Of a stretch of DNA of 47,855 nucleotides, positions 8,204 to 16,311 are shown one piece after another; position 1 is the stretch's first letter, and every line of letters starts with the position of its first letter. This DNA comes from a candidate division TA06 bacterium (lineage in GTDB: Bacteria; Hydrothermota; DG-26; E44-bin18): positions 1 to 47,855 of the forward strand of contig SOJN01000022.1 of assembly GCA_004376575.1 (NCBI GenBank), read 5' to 3'. The position numbers and the translations under genes are program-made. The notes beneath the pieces are model-generated. The model ran no database searches. It was not told the DNA's origin and saw only the letters and a program-made list of their open reading frames with translations.

Positions 8204-8232
8204 TTGACAAGAGAAGACTCCTTTGCTATTTT
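8204..8232 (+). promoter_or_regulatory. Sigma70-type promoter for the DUF4159 gene
   Basis: TTGACA (8204-8209), a 17-bp spacer and TATTTT (8227-8232). The predicted start near 8239 gives a leader of about 85 bases before the ATG at 8326. It points away from the flippase promoter, so 8063-8203 separates two divergent units. Confidence 0.6.
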
Positions 8233-8325
8233 CAAACGCCGGGGGTCCTGGGGTATTTGAAGGTCGCCGATGCAGGTAATGCTTAGTGCATGCTCTCACG
8301 GACCCAACAGGGAGAATCAGAAAGA

Positions 8326-9054
8326 ATGAGCCGAGGAGATCTGTTCACTCCTAGAAGAAAGAGTATGCGCTGTCGAATCTTCTGGTTTGCGGTCGCCAGG
8401 TTTGGCGTGGCCTGTGTTTCAGTCTTTGTCGTTCTATGCTCTGGCGCAATTGTCTCGCCCCAGGAACTTCAGATAGCGAGGCTGAAATACTCGGGAGGAG
8501 GCGACTGGTACAACGATCCCTCTGTCATTCCCAACCTCTGTGCGGAGATCAACTCCAGAACCAGTATGAGAGCACAAAAGGAGCAGGCGGTTGTGGCGGT
8601 ATCAGACGACGAGCTTTTCAGATATCCTTTTATTTTCGTGACCGGGCATGGCAACATATCATTTGATATATCAGAAGCCGAAAGACTGAACGACTACCTG
8701 AGCAGTGGAGGATTCCTGTATGCTGATGATGACTACGGGATGGATAAGCACTTTAGAAGAGAGATTAAGAAGGTGTTTCCAGATAAGGAGCTGGTTGAGA
8801 TACCTTTTGACCATGAGATTTTCCACATCTTCTATGACTTTCCAAATGGTCTGCCAAAGATACACAAACACGACGGTAAGCCGCCAAAAGGATATGGCGT
8901 ATTCCACGAAGGCAGGATGGTCGTATTCTATACTTACGAAACAAACATCAGTGACGGGTGGGCTGATCCTGAAGTCCATAAGGATCCTCCTGAAAAGAGG
9001 GAAGCAGCCTTCCAGATGGGGATAAACATTGTCATGTATGCGGTAACACACTGA
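8326..9054 (+). CDS. DUF4159 domain protein, exported
   Basis: 242 aa. A basic N-terminus (MSRGDLFTPRRKSMRCR) leads into a hydrophobic helix (IFWFAVARFGVACVSVFVVL), then 'SPQELQIARLKYSGGGDWYN', the typical start of DUF4159. Later marks are 'FIFVTGHGNISFDISEAERLN', 'YLSSGGFLYADDDYGMDKHF', 'FDHEIFHIFYDFPNGLPKIH' and 'FQMGINIVMYAVTH' at the very end. The fold resembles a class I glutamine-amidotransferase-like (ThuA-type) domain without an obvious catalytic Cys; its function is not established. In many genomes this domain sits in MoxR-DUF58-Bat operons; here only a broken moxR remains, about 3 kb away. Start: ATG 8326 has GGGAG about 11 bases upstream; ATG 8365 would also give a signal peptide. 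Confidence 0.88.
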   Translation: MSRGDLFTPRRKSMRCRIFWFAVARFGVACVSVFVVLCSGAIVSPQELQIARLKYSGGGDWYNDPSVIPNLCAEINSRTSMRAQKEQAVVAVSDDELFRYPFIFVTGHGNISFDISEAERLNDYLSSGGFLYADDDYGMDKHFRREIKKVFPDKELVEIPFDHEIFHIFYDFPNGLPKIHKHDGKPPKGYGVFHEGRMVVFYTYETNISDGWADPEVHKDPPEKREAAFQMGINIVMYAVTH

Positions 9055-9180
9055 GAGCCGAAGATCGAAAATAGAAATCGCAAGACAGGGAAACGGAAAC
9101 AAAGATTTGGGGTGTGTGGGGGGCAATTTGATTTTTGATATTTGTCCTTCGATTGTTCTTCCTTCGACGGAGTCTATGCT

Positions 9181-9221
9181 GAGCACTTCGGTACCCTCAG
9201 TACAAGCTCCGCAAAGTGCTC
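9181..9221. repeat. Intergenic inverted repeat
   Basis: GAGCACTT (9181-9188) and AAGTGCTC (9214-9221) form an 8-bp stem, extended by CGG/CCG with a small bulge. The surrounding 9150-9260 resembles the Cys/Ala-codon-like intergenic filler at 47150-47260. There is no T-run, so a terminator is not supported. Confidence 0.4.
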
Positions 9222-9327
9222 GGGAGGCCGTGAAACGCCCCGGGCAGGCAGGATCTGCGACAATTTGAAATGTTGGATTCATCTAATCGGCGAAGACGAT
9301 TTGTGAATGCAGCCGGAGGTTTTCGTT

Positions 9328-11217
9328 ATGGAAAAAGGCAGGATGGCGGATGGTCCGATGTGTTCCTTTGATGAGGTAGCAGAGGTTCTGAAAAGGTTCA
9401 AACGCAGGATTCCAAAGGAGAGGATTCTTCAGTATGTGAATGAGTCTGGAACCTGCCAGACCATAAGTCCTTCCCTGGAGAGCGCGCTTCTGGTCTGTCT
9501 TCTGTACGAGTGGGAGAAGAGCAGAGAGAAGACTGTCGTTTGCAAGTTCGATATCGAAGAAGACACAGATTTCCCTTCTGCCCAGCTTTTCGGCATAGTC
9601 AGCATAGACTGGCCCGGCATGTCGGATAGCTGTGTAGGAGTGTTCTATGAAAAAAAGTGGAACATCTCTTTCATTAAGGGGACAGTTATCTCCCACAAAG
9701 GGGAGATGCTCGGCGTTGTTCTAGTTGGCGTCACGGTTGAATCCAGAGAGAGGCTTGCCCAACTCAAGAATGAAGGCACTGCCATAGTTCACAGTTTGAA
9801 GAGCGCGGCAGCTGGGGACAGAGCAAAAGCATGGCTTATCGCCCGGGAAGCGGAGAGGTACGAAACCTATATGTCCACAATAGCACGGATACGTGAGATC
9901 CTGGAGGGAGAAGACTTGGATGGTTTGATTGGAGAATCTGGCGAGGCAGTCAGGTTTTTCGCAAGCAGGCCAGTCGCTTATGTTCGCGAGAGAAGGTCTA
10001 CTGATCTAGCGATGCAGATAATCAACAACTACAAAGCAGTAAGAAGGGTCAGGGAATCCGGAGGTGAGGCTCAGCTGAAGATAGGAAACATAAAGACCGA
10101 GGCCGGATATCTGACTGGCATATCCATTGTTGGGTATGAGAAAGACTTCACCTTGGATGATTGTCTGAGGGCGATAAATCATGTAGCTCCAGGTTTTCAA
10201 ATAATGTTCAACAAGGAGTTCAGGACTCCTGACAGGATAATGATTTATAGAATTGAGATTGTGAGCAGGGACGGGACACCTTTTAATCTCAAGGAGATAA
10301 ACAGAATTGAAGGCGCACTGCGTGAACTGGCACAAGGGAGGCGCTTCGAAAGGATAATGTGGATAGAGAAGTTCGGTGGAGTAGAAGGCTATGCTCGAGC
10401 GCTGATTCCGTACCTTGCACGGGAACAGAAGAGTTCTGAGATCACTCAAGTATATATCACTTTCGGCCAGACTGTTGAACTGTTCGCCGAGTTCAAAATC
10501 CTGGTGGTCTCGGGTCTGACAGGGCCCAAGCTAAAGCGAATGGGCTTGAAGGTTCTGGACAAACTTGATTCCGCAAAAGGCTTATCATTGGTGTCATATA
10601 AGACTTCGAAAGGCCCGCACAATACTCTTGTGCAGATAATTGACCTGCGGGCTGACCTCGCGTATTTTGCCGGACCTGATCATGTTTATCCCCGTATCAG
10701 AGAGATCCTTGGTCAGGTTATCGGTGAGTTTCGTGATTTTGACAGAGGTGGAAGAACTGAGGAGGTTGATAAGGTAGACAAGTTGCTTCAGAGGCTGAAA
10801 GGGTTGGACTACTTGACTGTCAGGGAGATATATTTTCATCTTGACGATTTCTACAGGCTGGGGGCCGGCGTCGATGAGCTGGCGGAAAACATAGAGACAG
10901 TCATGTCCGTGCTTGAGCGGTTTAAGAAAGCTAAGACAAAGAGGCCCTATGTGTTGGGGAAGAATATCACGGCCCGCGTTTCAGAGGGGAAAGAGGTTGT
11001 ACTGGCAACAATTCTGGCAATCGTTGATAGAACTGACGGAAAGCCGATCAGGCGCTGGCTTGACCAGCTGCGCGATTTTGAAATAACAATGAGCAAACTC
11101 GAGAAGGAGAACGCGTCCATTCTGCACTTCAGAGTTTCCGAAGACGGCAAACCATTGTCTGATTCGAGGCTGAGCGAAGTACTGAAAGACCTGAAGAAAA
11201 TTGCCCGCATGGCCTGA
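9328..11217 (+). CDS. Conserved-looking cytoplasmic protein of unknown family (629 aa)
   Basis: No signal peptide and no transmembrane helix. The composition is that of a normal folded cytoplasmic protein and it uses the same codons as its neighbours. The first about 190 residues are one module, ending in an 'AREAERYETYMSTIARIREIL' helix. From about residue 210 the stretch 'ERRSTDLAMQIINNYKAVRR' is followed by 'GNIKTEAGYLTGISIVGYEK' and 'IMIYRIEIVSRDG', which look like alternating strands and helices of ACT-like or ferredoxin-like modules. Similar strand-helix patterns recur near residues 370-430 and 555-620. This is a secondary-structure impression only. I do not recognise the family and propose no function. 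Start: ATG 9328 has GGAGG nine bases upstream (9314-9318); an in-frame ATG at 9307 lacks one. It is followed by a 370-bp gap. Confidence 0.85.
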   Translation: MEKGRMADGPMCSFDEVAEVLKRFKRRIPKERILQYVNESGTCQTISPSLESALLVCLLYEWEKSREKTVVCKFDIEEDTDFPSAQLFGIVSIDWPGMSDSCVGVFYEKKWNISFIKGTVISHKGEMLGVVLVGVTVESRERLAQLKNEGTAIVHSLKSAAAGDRAKAWLIAREAERYETYMSTIARIREILEGEDLDGLIGESGEAVRFFASRPVAYVRERRSTDLAMQIINNYKAVRRVRESGGEAQLKIGNIKTEAGYLTGISIVGYEKDFTLDDCLRAINHVAPGFQIMFNKEFRTPDRIMIYRIEIVSRDGTPFNLKEINRIEGALRELAQGRRFERIMWIEKFGGVEGYARALIPYLAREQKSSEITQVYITFGQTVELFAEFKILVVSGLTGPKLKRMGLKVLDKLDSAKGLSLVSYKTSKGPHNTLVQIIDLRADLAYFAGPDHVYPRIREILGQVIGEFRDFDRGGRTEEVDKVDKLLQRLKGLDYLTVREIYFHLDDFYRLGAGVDELAENIETVMSVLERFKKAKTKRPYVLGKNITARVSEGKEVVLATILAIVDRTDGKPIRRWLDQLRDFEITMSKLEKENASILHFRVSEDGKPLSDSRLSEVLKDLKKIARMA

Positions 11218-11590
11218 TCCCCGATCTTTTAGCCACCGGTCAGAGATGTCCTCGGATTGACTCATGCGATAGGCAAGCTGGGTTTGGGGGGGGAGGGGGA
11301 TGAACCTGTCTGGGGGCAGAATCCACCCATCTTCTCCTGAAGTTCAGGTGCTCTCGGAACTGTGTGCTCCTTTTTGGGGCAAAAGACAGCAGATGGCAGG
11401 ATTCTTGCTAAACATAAATATCGCACGGAACCATGTGGGGAGAAAAGGGCCTCTTCTGACGCATAATTGTGACTGGCGAGGTCAAAAAAGGACTTGACAC
11501 GTAAGAATTTAGGGGTATAATCTTGGAAAAACGGAAAGGGACAGGTCTATTCACAACGCGTTTATAAAGAACCTGAGATGGCGTATTGTA
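11218..11590. other. Intergenic region with a G-run block
   Basis: No supported gene. Positions 11280-11299 hold four or more runs of at least three G separated by 1-3 bases (GGGTTTGGGGG...AGGGGG), a potential G-quadruplex motif. The M23 promoter occupies 11494-11521. Confidence 0.5.
11494..11521 (+). promoter_or_regulatory. Sigma70-type promoter for the M23 peptidase gene
   Basis: TTGACA (11494-11499), a 16-bp spacer and a perfect TATAAT (11516-11521). One of the strongest promoter matches in the window. The predicted start is near 11528. Confidence 0.75.
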
Positions 11591-12472
11591 TTGTTCCGGT
11601 CCGCTTCGGGCAAGACCGAGCTTAGGCTCACCCGTGGCCGGATGTTTTTTTATGCGACCTCCTCAGCTATGGGTCTTTTGGCGTGCGCTGCCTCTGTTTG
11701 TTTCTTGCCGGTAGGGGAGGGAAAAGGGGTTACATCTGAGTTAAGATCCGAGTTGGCCTTTCTGAACCGCTCACTCGACCTGACCGAACGCAAACTGGCG
11801 GACCTTGAGGAGGAGATGGAGAAAAGGATAGCGCTCGACGAAAAAGTGAGAGTTGTATCCGACTTGGAGATTATACATGAGGAGGTGAGGTCCCTGGGTG
11901 TTGGCGGGACCGGCTGGCATCTGAAGAGGCCCGACCTGGTAGGTCCCCGAATCGGTAATAGACTGGTATCGATCGGCGAGAGGATAGAGAAGCTCGAAAG
12001 GCAGGCAAGATTCGAGCAGGAGTCTTTTGAGGAGATTGTAGATGAGTTGGCGCAAAGGGAAAAGCTGCTGGCTCACACGCCCTCCATAATGCCAGGGCAG
12101 GGCTTCATCACCTCCTACTTTGGCTGGAGAATTAGCCCAATAACCAAGCGTAGGGAGTTTCATAGAGGGCTTGACATTGCCAACCTGGGTGGCACTCCAA
12201 TTGTGGCCACTGCTGATGGTAGGGTTACGTTTGCAGGTTGGAAAAAGGGGTTTGGAAGGTTTCTGACGCTTGATCATGGTTATGGCTACATTACCAGGTA
12301 CGGACACTTGAAGTCCATTTTGGTCAAGGTAGGCGATAGGGTTTTTCGCGGCCAAACAATCGGCCTGCTGGGGGCGAGCGGAAATGCTACGGGGCCTCAC
12401 GTTCACTACGAGGTTCTGGTCAATAGAAGACACGTCAATCCCAAAGGATATATCCATTCCGGGCTGTTCTAA
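11591..12472 (+). CDS. M23 (LytM) family metallopeptidase, membrane anchored
   Basis: About 293 aa. A short basic cytoplasmic start, one transmembrane helix (about residues 18-40), then a coiled-coil region (ELRSELAFLNRSLDL ... ERIEKLERQARF, about 50-155) and a C-terminal peptidase domain from 'SYFGWRISPITKRREFHRG'. Zinc ligands are His191 and Asp195 in HRGLDIA and His272 in GPHVHYEV, with His270 as the catalytic partner. The family cleaves peptide cross-bridges or activates amidases during wall remodelling. Start: TTG 11591 is provisional. The open frame continues upstream without a stop, past 'KNLRWRIV', so a near-cognate start (for example ATA 11564) is possible. The perfect-looking promoter ends at 11521, leaving a leader of about 40-60 bases. 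Confidence 0.88.
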   Translation: MFRSASGKTELRLTRGRMFFYATSSAMGLLACAASVCFLPVGEGKGVTSELRSELAFLNRSLDLTERKLADLEEEMEKRIALDEKVRVVSDLEIIHEEVRSLGVGGTGWHLKRPDLVGPRIGNRLVSIGERIEKLERQARFEQESFEEIVDELAQREKLLAHTPSIMPGQGFITSYFGWRISPITKRREFHRGLDIANLGGTPIVATADGRVTFAGWKKGFGRFLTLDHGYGYITRYGHLKSILVKVGDRVFRGQTIGLLGASGNATGPHVHYEVLVNRRHVNPKGYIHSGLF

Positions 12473-12802
12473 TCTTGCCATTCAAAGCCCGAAGGTCCCA
12501 ATATAGCCATCCATCCGATTCACTTTCAATCCATAGAGAACTTACAACACGAGCCCTTCAGGACCGGTTCTCTGCAACAGTCTGCACTCTGAAATTGTGA
12601 AGACCGTTCGGCGTTGACTTTGGCCATCTTTTCCCATATATTACGCGATTGGGTATGGTGCGCAAAAAGATGTGCAGAGTTGCCTAAATGAACAAGAAGG
12701 GATGTTCTTGTTGCCTCAGACCGGGTTGGGGATTGTGAGCACATTGAGACACCAATGGGGCTCTGGCTCTCAGAGAAGCACTAACTCTGAAGAAGGCTTG
12801 TG
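12473..12802. other. Leader and promoter region of the methyltransferase/GT4 unit
   Basis: 330 bp with no supported gene. It holds the promoter at 12614-12642. The remaining leader (about 150 bases) shows no recognised riboswitch or attenuator. Confidence 0.45.
12614..12642 (+). promoter_or_regulatory. Sigma70-type promoter for the polysaccharide-region methyltransferase
   Basis: TTGACT (12614-12619), a 17-bp spacer and TATATT (12637-12642); each box matches 5 of 6. The predicted start is near 12649, giving a long leader of about 150 bases. Confidence 0.6.
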
Positions 12803-13723
12803 ATGTTGAAGGAATGGGAATTGATTCCGTGCGATATTTGTGGATCAACGACTTTCTCCATCTTTTGGGAAAAGCGAACCTCGAAGTATGTCAAATGTTC
12901 TCAATGTGGACATGTTTTCGTTAGCCCGCAGTGGACCCCAGAGGTCATCAAAACCGAAGCTGATGAGTTGGCGAAAGGTTACCATGCCACCGATGAAAGG
13001 ATAGAATCGGATTTTTCCAGTTTTATACGCGAATATATTCACTATCCGAGGCTGAGCTCCGTTGAAAAATACAAGAAGAACGGGAGGTTGTTGGATGTGG
13101 GATGTGCCACAGGTGCATTCATGTTCTCTGCGAGAATGAGAGGATGGGAACCTTTTGGGATTGAACTTTCGCAGGTTAGCGCCCGTTACGGGAGAGAGGT
13201 GGAACATCTAGATATTCATGTAGGGACCCTGTTTGACGCGGGTTTCGCCAGCGGTTATTTCGATGTCGTTACCATGTGGGAGGTGATAGAGCACCTGCCC
13301 ACGCCAACTGGGTACTTAAGGGAGGTCAAGAGGATCCTGAGAGAAGGGGGAGCCGCTCTGCTTTCGACACCGAACGTCAATTCTTTGACCCGACTCATCA
13401 TTGGGAAGAAATGGGAAGTCATCTCACCTGAAGAGCATCTTCACCTCTTTTCTGAAAGAACAGTCAAAACCCTGTTTGAAAAGTCTGGTTTTCTGGTTTC
13501 CAGAAGTGTGACTGAGGACATTAATCCGTTACTCATCATCAGAAATCTAGTCTCTCGCAGGCGAAGCGACGACCGAGGGGAAAAGCGGAGAGAGATTGTT
13601 GCATTAAGGAATGTGATTGAGAAACACAGGATTCTCAAGTCATCGCGTCGAGCAATGAACACCATTCTTTCAAGAATCAAATTAGGTGATACCCTTGTCG
13701 TCCTAGCTGAGAAGGCCCAATGA
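12803..13723 (+). CDS. SAM-dependent methyltransferase with N-terminal zinc-binding motif
   Basis: 306 aa. The N-terminus has CDICG and, 21 residues on, CSQCGHVFVSPQW, a zinc-ribbon pair common at the start of Methyltransf_23 proteins in sugar clusters. The core follows: motif I LLDVGCATGAFMF, then GIELS, 'DVVTMWEVIEHLPTPTGYL', 'EVKRILREGGAALLSTPN' and the late 'PEEHLHLFSERTVKTLFEKSGF'. It probably methylates a sugar or lipid-linked intermediate; the substrate is unknown. ATG 12803 is preferred over the adjacent GTG 12800, with AAGG 6-7 bases upstream. Its stop overlaps the start of the GT4 gene (ATGA at 13720), indicating translational coupling. Confidence 0.88.
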   Translation: MLKEWELIPCDICGSTTFSIFWEKRTSKYVKCSQCGHVFVSPQWTPEVIKTEADELAKGYHATDERIESDFSSFIREYIHYPRLSSVEKYKKNGRLLDVGCATGAFMFSARMRGWEPFGIELSQVSARYGREVEHLDIHVGTLFDAGFASGYFDVVTMWEVIEHLPTPTGYLREVKRILREGGAALLSTPNVNSLTRLIIGKKWEVISPEEHLHLFSERTVKTLFEKSGFLVSRSVTEDINPLLIIRNLVSRRRSDDRGEKRREIVALRNVIEKHRILKSSRRAMNTILSRIKLGDTLVVLAEKAQ

Positions 13724-14850
13724 CTGTCTGCTATTTTGGAACGTATCTGAGGGACTATTCAAGGAACAGAATCATTATAAAAGGCCTGAAGAAGAATGAT
13801 GTGCAGATAAAAGAGTGCCACGCTGAGCTGTGGAGCAATACAAAAGAGAGGCTGAAAGAGTTCAGTGGATTTATCAGGAAACTGATACTTATCAAACGTA
13901 TCCTCTCTTGCTATGTTCTTCTCATCAAGCGGTATCGCCAGATCGGAAACTACGATGTCATGTTTGTGGGCTACACCGGTCATTTCGATACCTTTCTCGC
14001 AAGATTTCTCGCTGGCCTTAGACGACGGCCTCTGTTTTTTGATGCTTTCGTATCCCTGTATGATACTTTTGTTGACGACCGCCAGTTAGTTTCTTCAAGG
14101 TCCCTTCTTGGTCGTGTTCTCAGGTGGGTTGACAGAAAGTCTTGTATGTTAGCTGATAAGGTGCTCCTGGATACCAACGAACAGATTGAATACTTTCGCA
14201 AAAAGCTCGCCCTCACTGACGTGAAATTCCACCGGATCTGGGTGGGTGCCGAGGATGGCCTCTTCTATCCAGGCCCTGAAAAAGATGATGATTCTTTCGT
14301 GGTTCTTTTCTATGGTTCGTTGATTCCTTTGCAGGGGGCGGAGGTTATTCTCGAGGCTGCGAAGATATTGGAGACCCATTCAGACATACGGTTTGAAATT
14401 GTCGGTTCTGGACAGCTCAGCAAAAAGATCGCTGCTCTTGCAGAAAGCCTGAACCTAATGAATGTTTCATTCATTGAGTGGGTGGATTACGAAAAGCTTC
14501 CCGAAAAAATTGGAGAATCTGAAGTTTGTCTGGGCATCTTTGGAAACACTTCGAAGGCTCAACGGGTCATACCCAACAAGGTCTATCAGGCCCTTGCTAT
14601 GAGGAAACCGGTAATCACAGGAGACTCGCCAGCAGCAAGGGAAGCTCTGATTCACGGTGAGAACGCCGTTCTCTGCAAAATGGGAGATCCTGGACGATTG
14701 GCAGAAGCAATCCTTTCGCTCAAAAAGGATCCTCTTCTCAGAAGAAAAATCGCCGAGAACGGCCATTCTCTTTTCAAGAGCCATTTTACGACCGAAAAGA
14801 TCGGGAGGATGGTGAAGGGACTGATATCACAATCTGTCGCGTGTGAGTAG
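13720..14850 (+). CDS. GT4-family glycosyltransferase
   Basis: 376 aa, GT-B fold. The N-terminal half includes 'YDVMFVGYTGHFDTFLARFL'. The C-terminal GT4 domain begins near 'FVVLFYGSLIPLQGAEVILE', with 'IRFEIVGSGQLSKKI', 'VSFIEWVDYEKLPEKIGESE' and 'NKVYQALAMRKPVITGDSPA..E' (the E-x7-E-type donor site region). It transfers a sugar from a nucleotide donor onto a growing glycan on the cytoplasmic face. It overlaps the methyltransferase by four bases. A weak terminator follows at 14894-14915, before the promoter of the next unit. Confidence 0.88.
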   Translation: MTVCYFGTYLRDYSRNRIIIKGLKKNDVQIKECHAELWSNTKERLKEFSGFIRKLILIKRILSCYVLLIKRYRQIGNYDVMFVGYTGHFDTFLARFLAGLRRRPLFFDAFVSLYDTFVDDRQLVSSRSLLGRVLRWVDRKSCMLADKVLLDTNEQIEYFRKKLALTDVKFHRIWVGAEDGLFYPGPEKDDDSFVVLFYGSLIPLQGAEVILEAAKILETHSDIRFEIVGSGQLSKKIAALAESLNLMNVSFIEWVDYEKLPEKIGESEVCLGIFGNTSKAQRVIPNKVYQALAMRKPVITGDSPAAREALIHGENAVLCKMGDPGRLAEAILSLKKDPLLRRKIAENGHSLFKSHFTTEKIGRMVKGLISQSVACE

Positions 14851-14893
14851 TCATTCCCTCGTTGTTTGAGTTGCTGAATAGCGAATTGCAGAT

Positions 14894-14915
14894 AACCTCG
14901 GTGCGTCGGGGTTTT
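14894..14915 (+). terminator. Weak rho-independent terminator after the GT4 gene
   Basis: Stem AACCTCG (14894-14900) and CGGGGTT (14907-14913) with a six-base loop and one G-T pair, followed by TT. The short T-run makes it weak. Confidence 0.35.
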
Positions 14916-14947
14916 CATGTTTGAAATGAGTGGAGATGGGTTGTGGC

Positions 14948-14976
14948 TTGACGGCCTCTGAGGTGTTTGTTATACT
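14948..14976 (+). promoter_or_regulatory. Sigma70-type promoter for the UDP-glucose dehydrogenase operon
   Basis: TTGACG (14948-14953), a 17-bp spacer and TATACT (14971-14976). The predicted start near 14983 leaves a 39-base leader with GGAGGTGA before the ATG at 15022. Confidence 0.7.
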
Positions 14977-15021
14977 GACTTGCTTGATTCTCAAGCACTT
15001 ATTCAAGTTTCGGAGGTGAAG

Positions 15022-16311
15022 ATGAACATCGGGGTGGTTGGCTCCGGACATGTTGGCTTGGTGACTGGTGCATGTCTGGCAGAACTCGGTCACACCAGTA
15101 TTTGTGATGACGACGACGTTCGCAAGATTGAGATGCTCAAAAATGGCCAGATGCCTTTCTACGAGCCCGGTCTGAAAGAAATGGTGGATAGAAATGTGGC
15201 GGCAGGGAGACTTGAGTTCACAACTGACATAGCACACACAATAGAGAGGTCGAGGGCGCTGTTTATTGCCGTAGGCACACCCCCGAGGGAAGATGGCGAG
15301 GCGGACCTGAGTACAGTGGAGGCAGTTGCCTCCAGGATAGCGGAGACGATGAGAGAATACAAACTGGTGGTGGAAAAGAGCACTGTGCCCGTACACACCG
15401 GGATTCAGATAAAGCGCACAATGGAAATGAGAAGAAAGAACGATGTGGAGTTCGATGTGGCGTCAAATCCTGAGTTCTTGAGAGAAGGAAGTGCTGTGCA
15501 CGATTTCATGAACCCGGATAGGGTGGTAATAGGGTTTGAGACTGAAAGGGCAAGAAGGAATCTACTAGAGATCTACGGCCCGCTTAAGGCCCCAATAATA
15601 GAGACCGACATGCAGAGTGCAGAGATAATAAAGCACGCGTCAAATTCATTTCTCTCAATGAAGATTTCCTTCATTAATGCAATCTCAATCATATGCGAAA
15701 TGGCGGGCGCAGATGTACTTAAGGTTGCCGAAGGAGTCGGCATGGATAAAAGGATTGGGCGGGCGTTCCTGGACGCTGGCGTGGGCTTTGGGGGGTTCTG
15801 TTTTCCCAAGGATATCAGGGCATTTGTTAGAATTGCAGAAAAGCTGGGATATGACTTCAGACTCCTGAAAGAAGTGGAGAGAATAAACGAAGAGCAAAAG
15901 GAGAGATTCGTGGCAAAGGTCAAGGAGGTTTTGTGGAACCTTTCGGGAAAGACGATCGGAGTCCTTGGATTGGCGTTTAAACCCAATACAGATGATATGA
16001 GGTATGCGCCGTCCCTGGACATAATCAACGGCCTCTTGTCAGAGGGCGCGAAGGTGAAGGCTTATGATCCGGCCGCCATGGATGCAGCCAAAAAACTGCT
16101 TAACAACGTCGAGTTCTGCAAGGACCCATATGATACTGCAAAGGATGCTGATGCTGTTGCACTAGTAACAGAATGGGAGGAGTTCGAGAAGCTGGATCTA
16201 GAAAAATTGAAGACCGTAATGAGGAGCCCTGTTCTCATAGACGGGAGAAATGTTTTTGACCCCGAAACGATTCAGGAGCTTGGTTTCGTTTACAAAGGGA
16301 TGGGTAGATGA
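15022..16311 (+). CDS. ugd: UDP-glucose 6-dehydrogenase (UDP-Glc/GDP-Man dehydrogenase family)
   Basis: 429 aa. It oxidises UDP-glucose to UDP-glucuronate with two NAD+ in the cytoplasm. The N-terminal Rossmann motif is NIGVVGSGHVGLVTGACLAE; 'PFYEPGLKEMV', 'VGTPPREDGEADLS', 'VEKSTVPVHTG' and 'NPEFLREGSAVHDF' follow. The catalytic cysteine is Cys260 in GFGGFCFPKD. The C-terminal domain has 'LGLAFKPNTDDMRYAPSLDI'. The start at ATG 15022 has GGAGGTGA just upstream; a longer in-frame reading from 14980 overlaps the promoter and is rejected. Its last bases overlap the decarboxylase start (ATGA at 16308). GDP-mannose dehydrogenase is the main alternative, but the UXS partner favours UDP-glucose. 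Confidence 0.92.
   Translation: MNIGVVGSGHVGLVTGACLAELGHTSICDDDDVRKIEMLKNGQMPFYEPGLKEMVDRNVAAGRLEFTTDIAHTIERSRALFIAVGTPPREDGEADLSTVEAVASRIAETMREYKLVVEKSTVPVHTGIQIKRTMEMRRKNDVEFDVASNPEFLREGSAVHDFMNPDRVVIGFETERARRNLLEIYGPLKAPIIETDMQSAEIIKHASNSFLSMKISFINAISIICEMAGADVLKVAEGVGMDKRIGRAFLDAGVGFGGFCFPKDIRAFVRIAEKLGYDFRLLKEVERINEEQKERFVAKVKEVLWNLSGKTIGVLGLAFKPNTDDMRYAPSLDIINGLLSEGAKVKAYDPAAMDAAKKLLNNVEFCKDPYDTAKDADAVALVTEWEEFEKLDLEKLKTVMRSPVLIDGRNVFDPETIQELGFVYKGMGR

Noticed and set aside
8101-8299. Small overlapping frames on both strands between the divergent promoters
   Set aside because: They overlap the two promoters and the leader and show no domain or ribosome binding site.
11300-11497. 65-codon plus-strand open frame before the M23 promoter
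   Set aside because: No ribosome binding site apart from the G-run, no domain, and its end runs into the -35 box.
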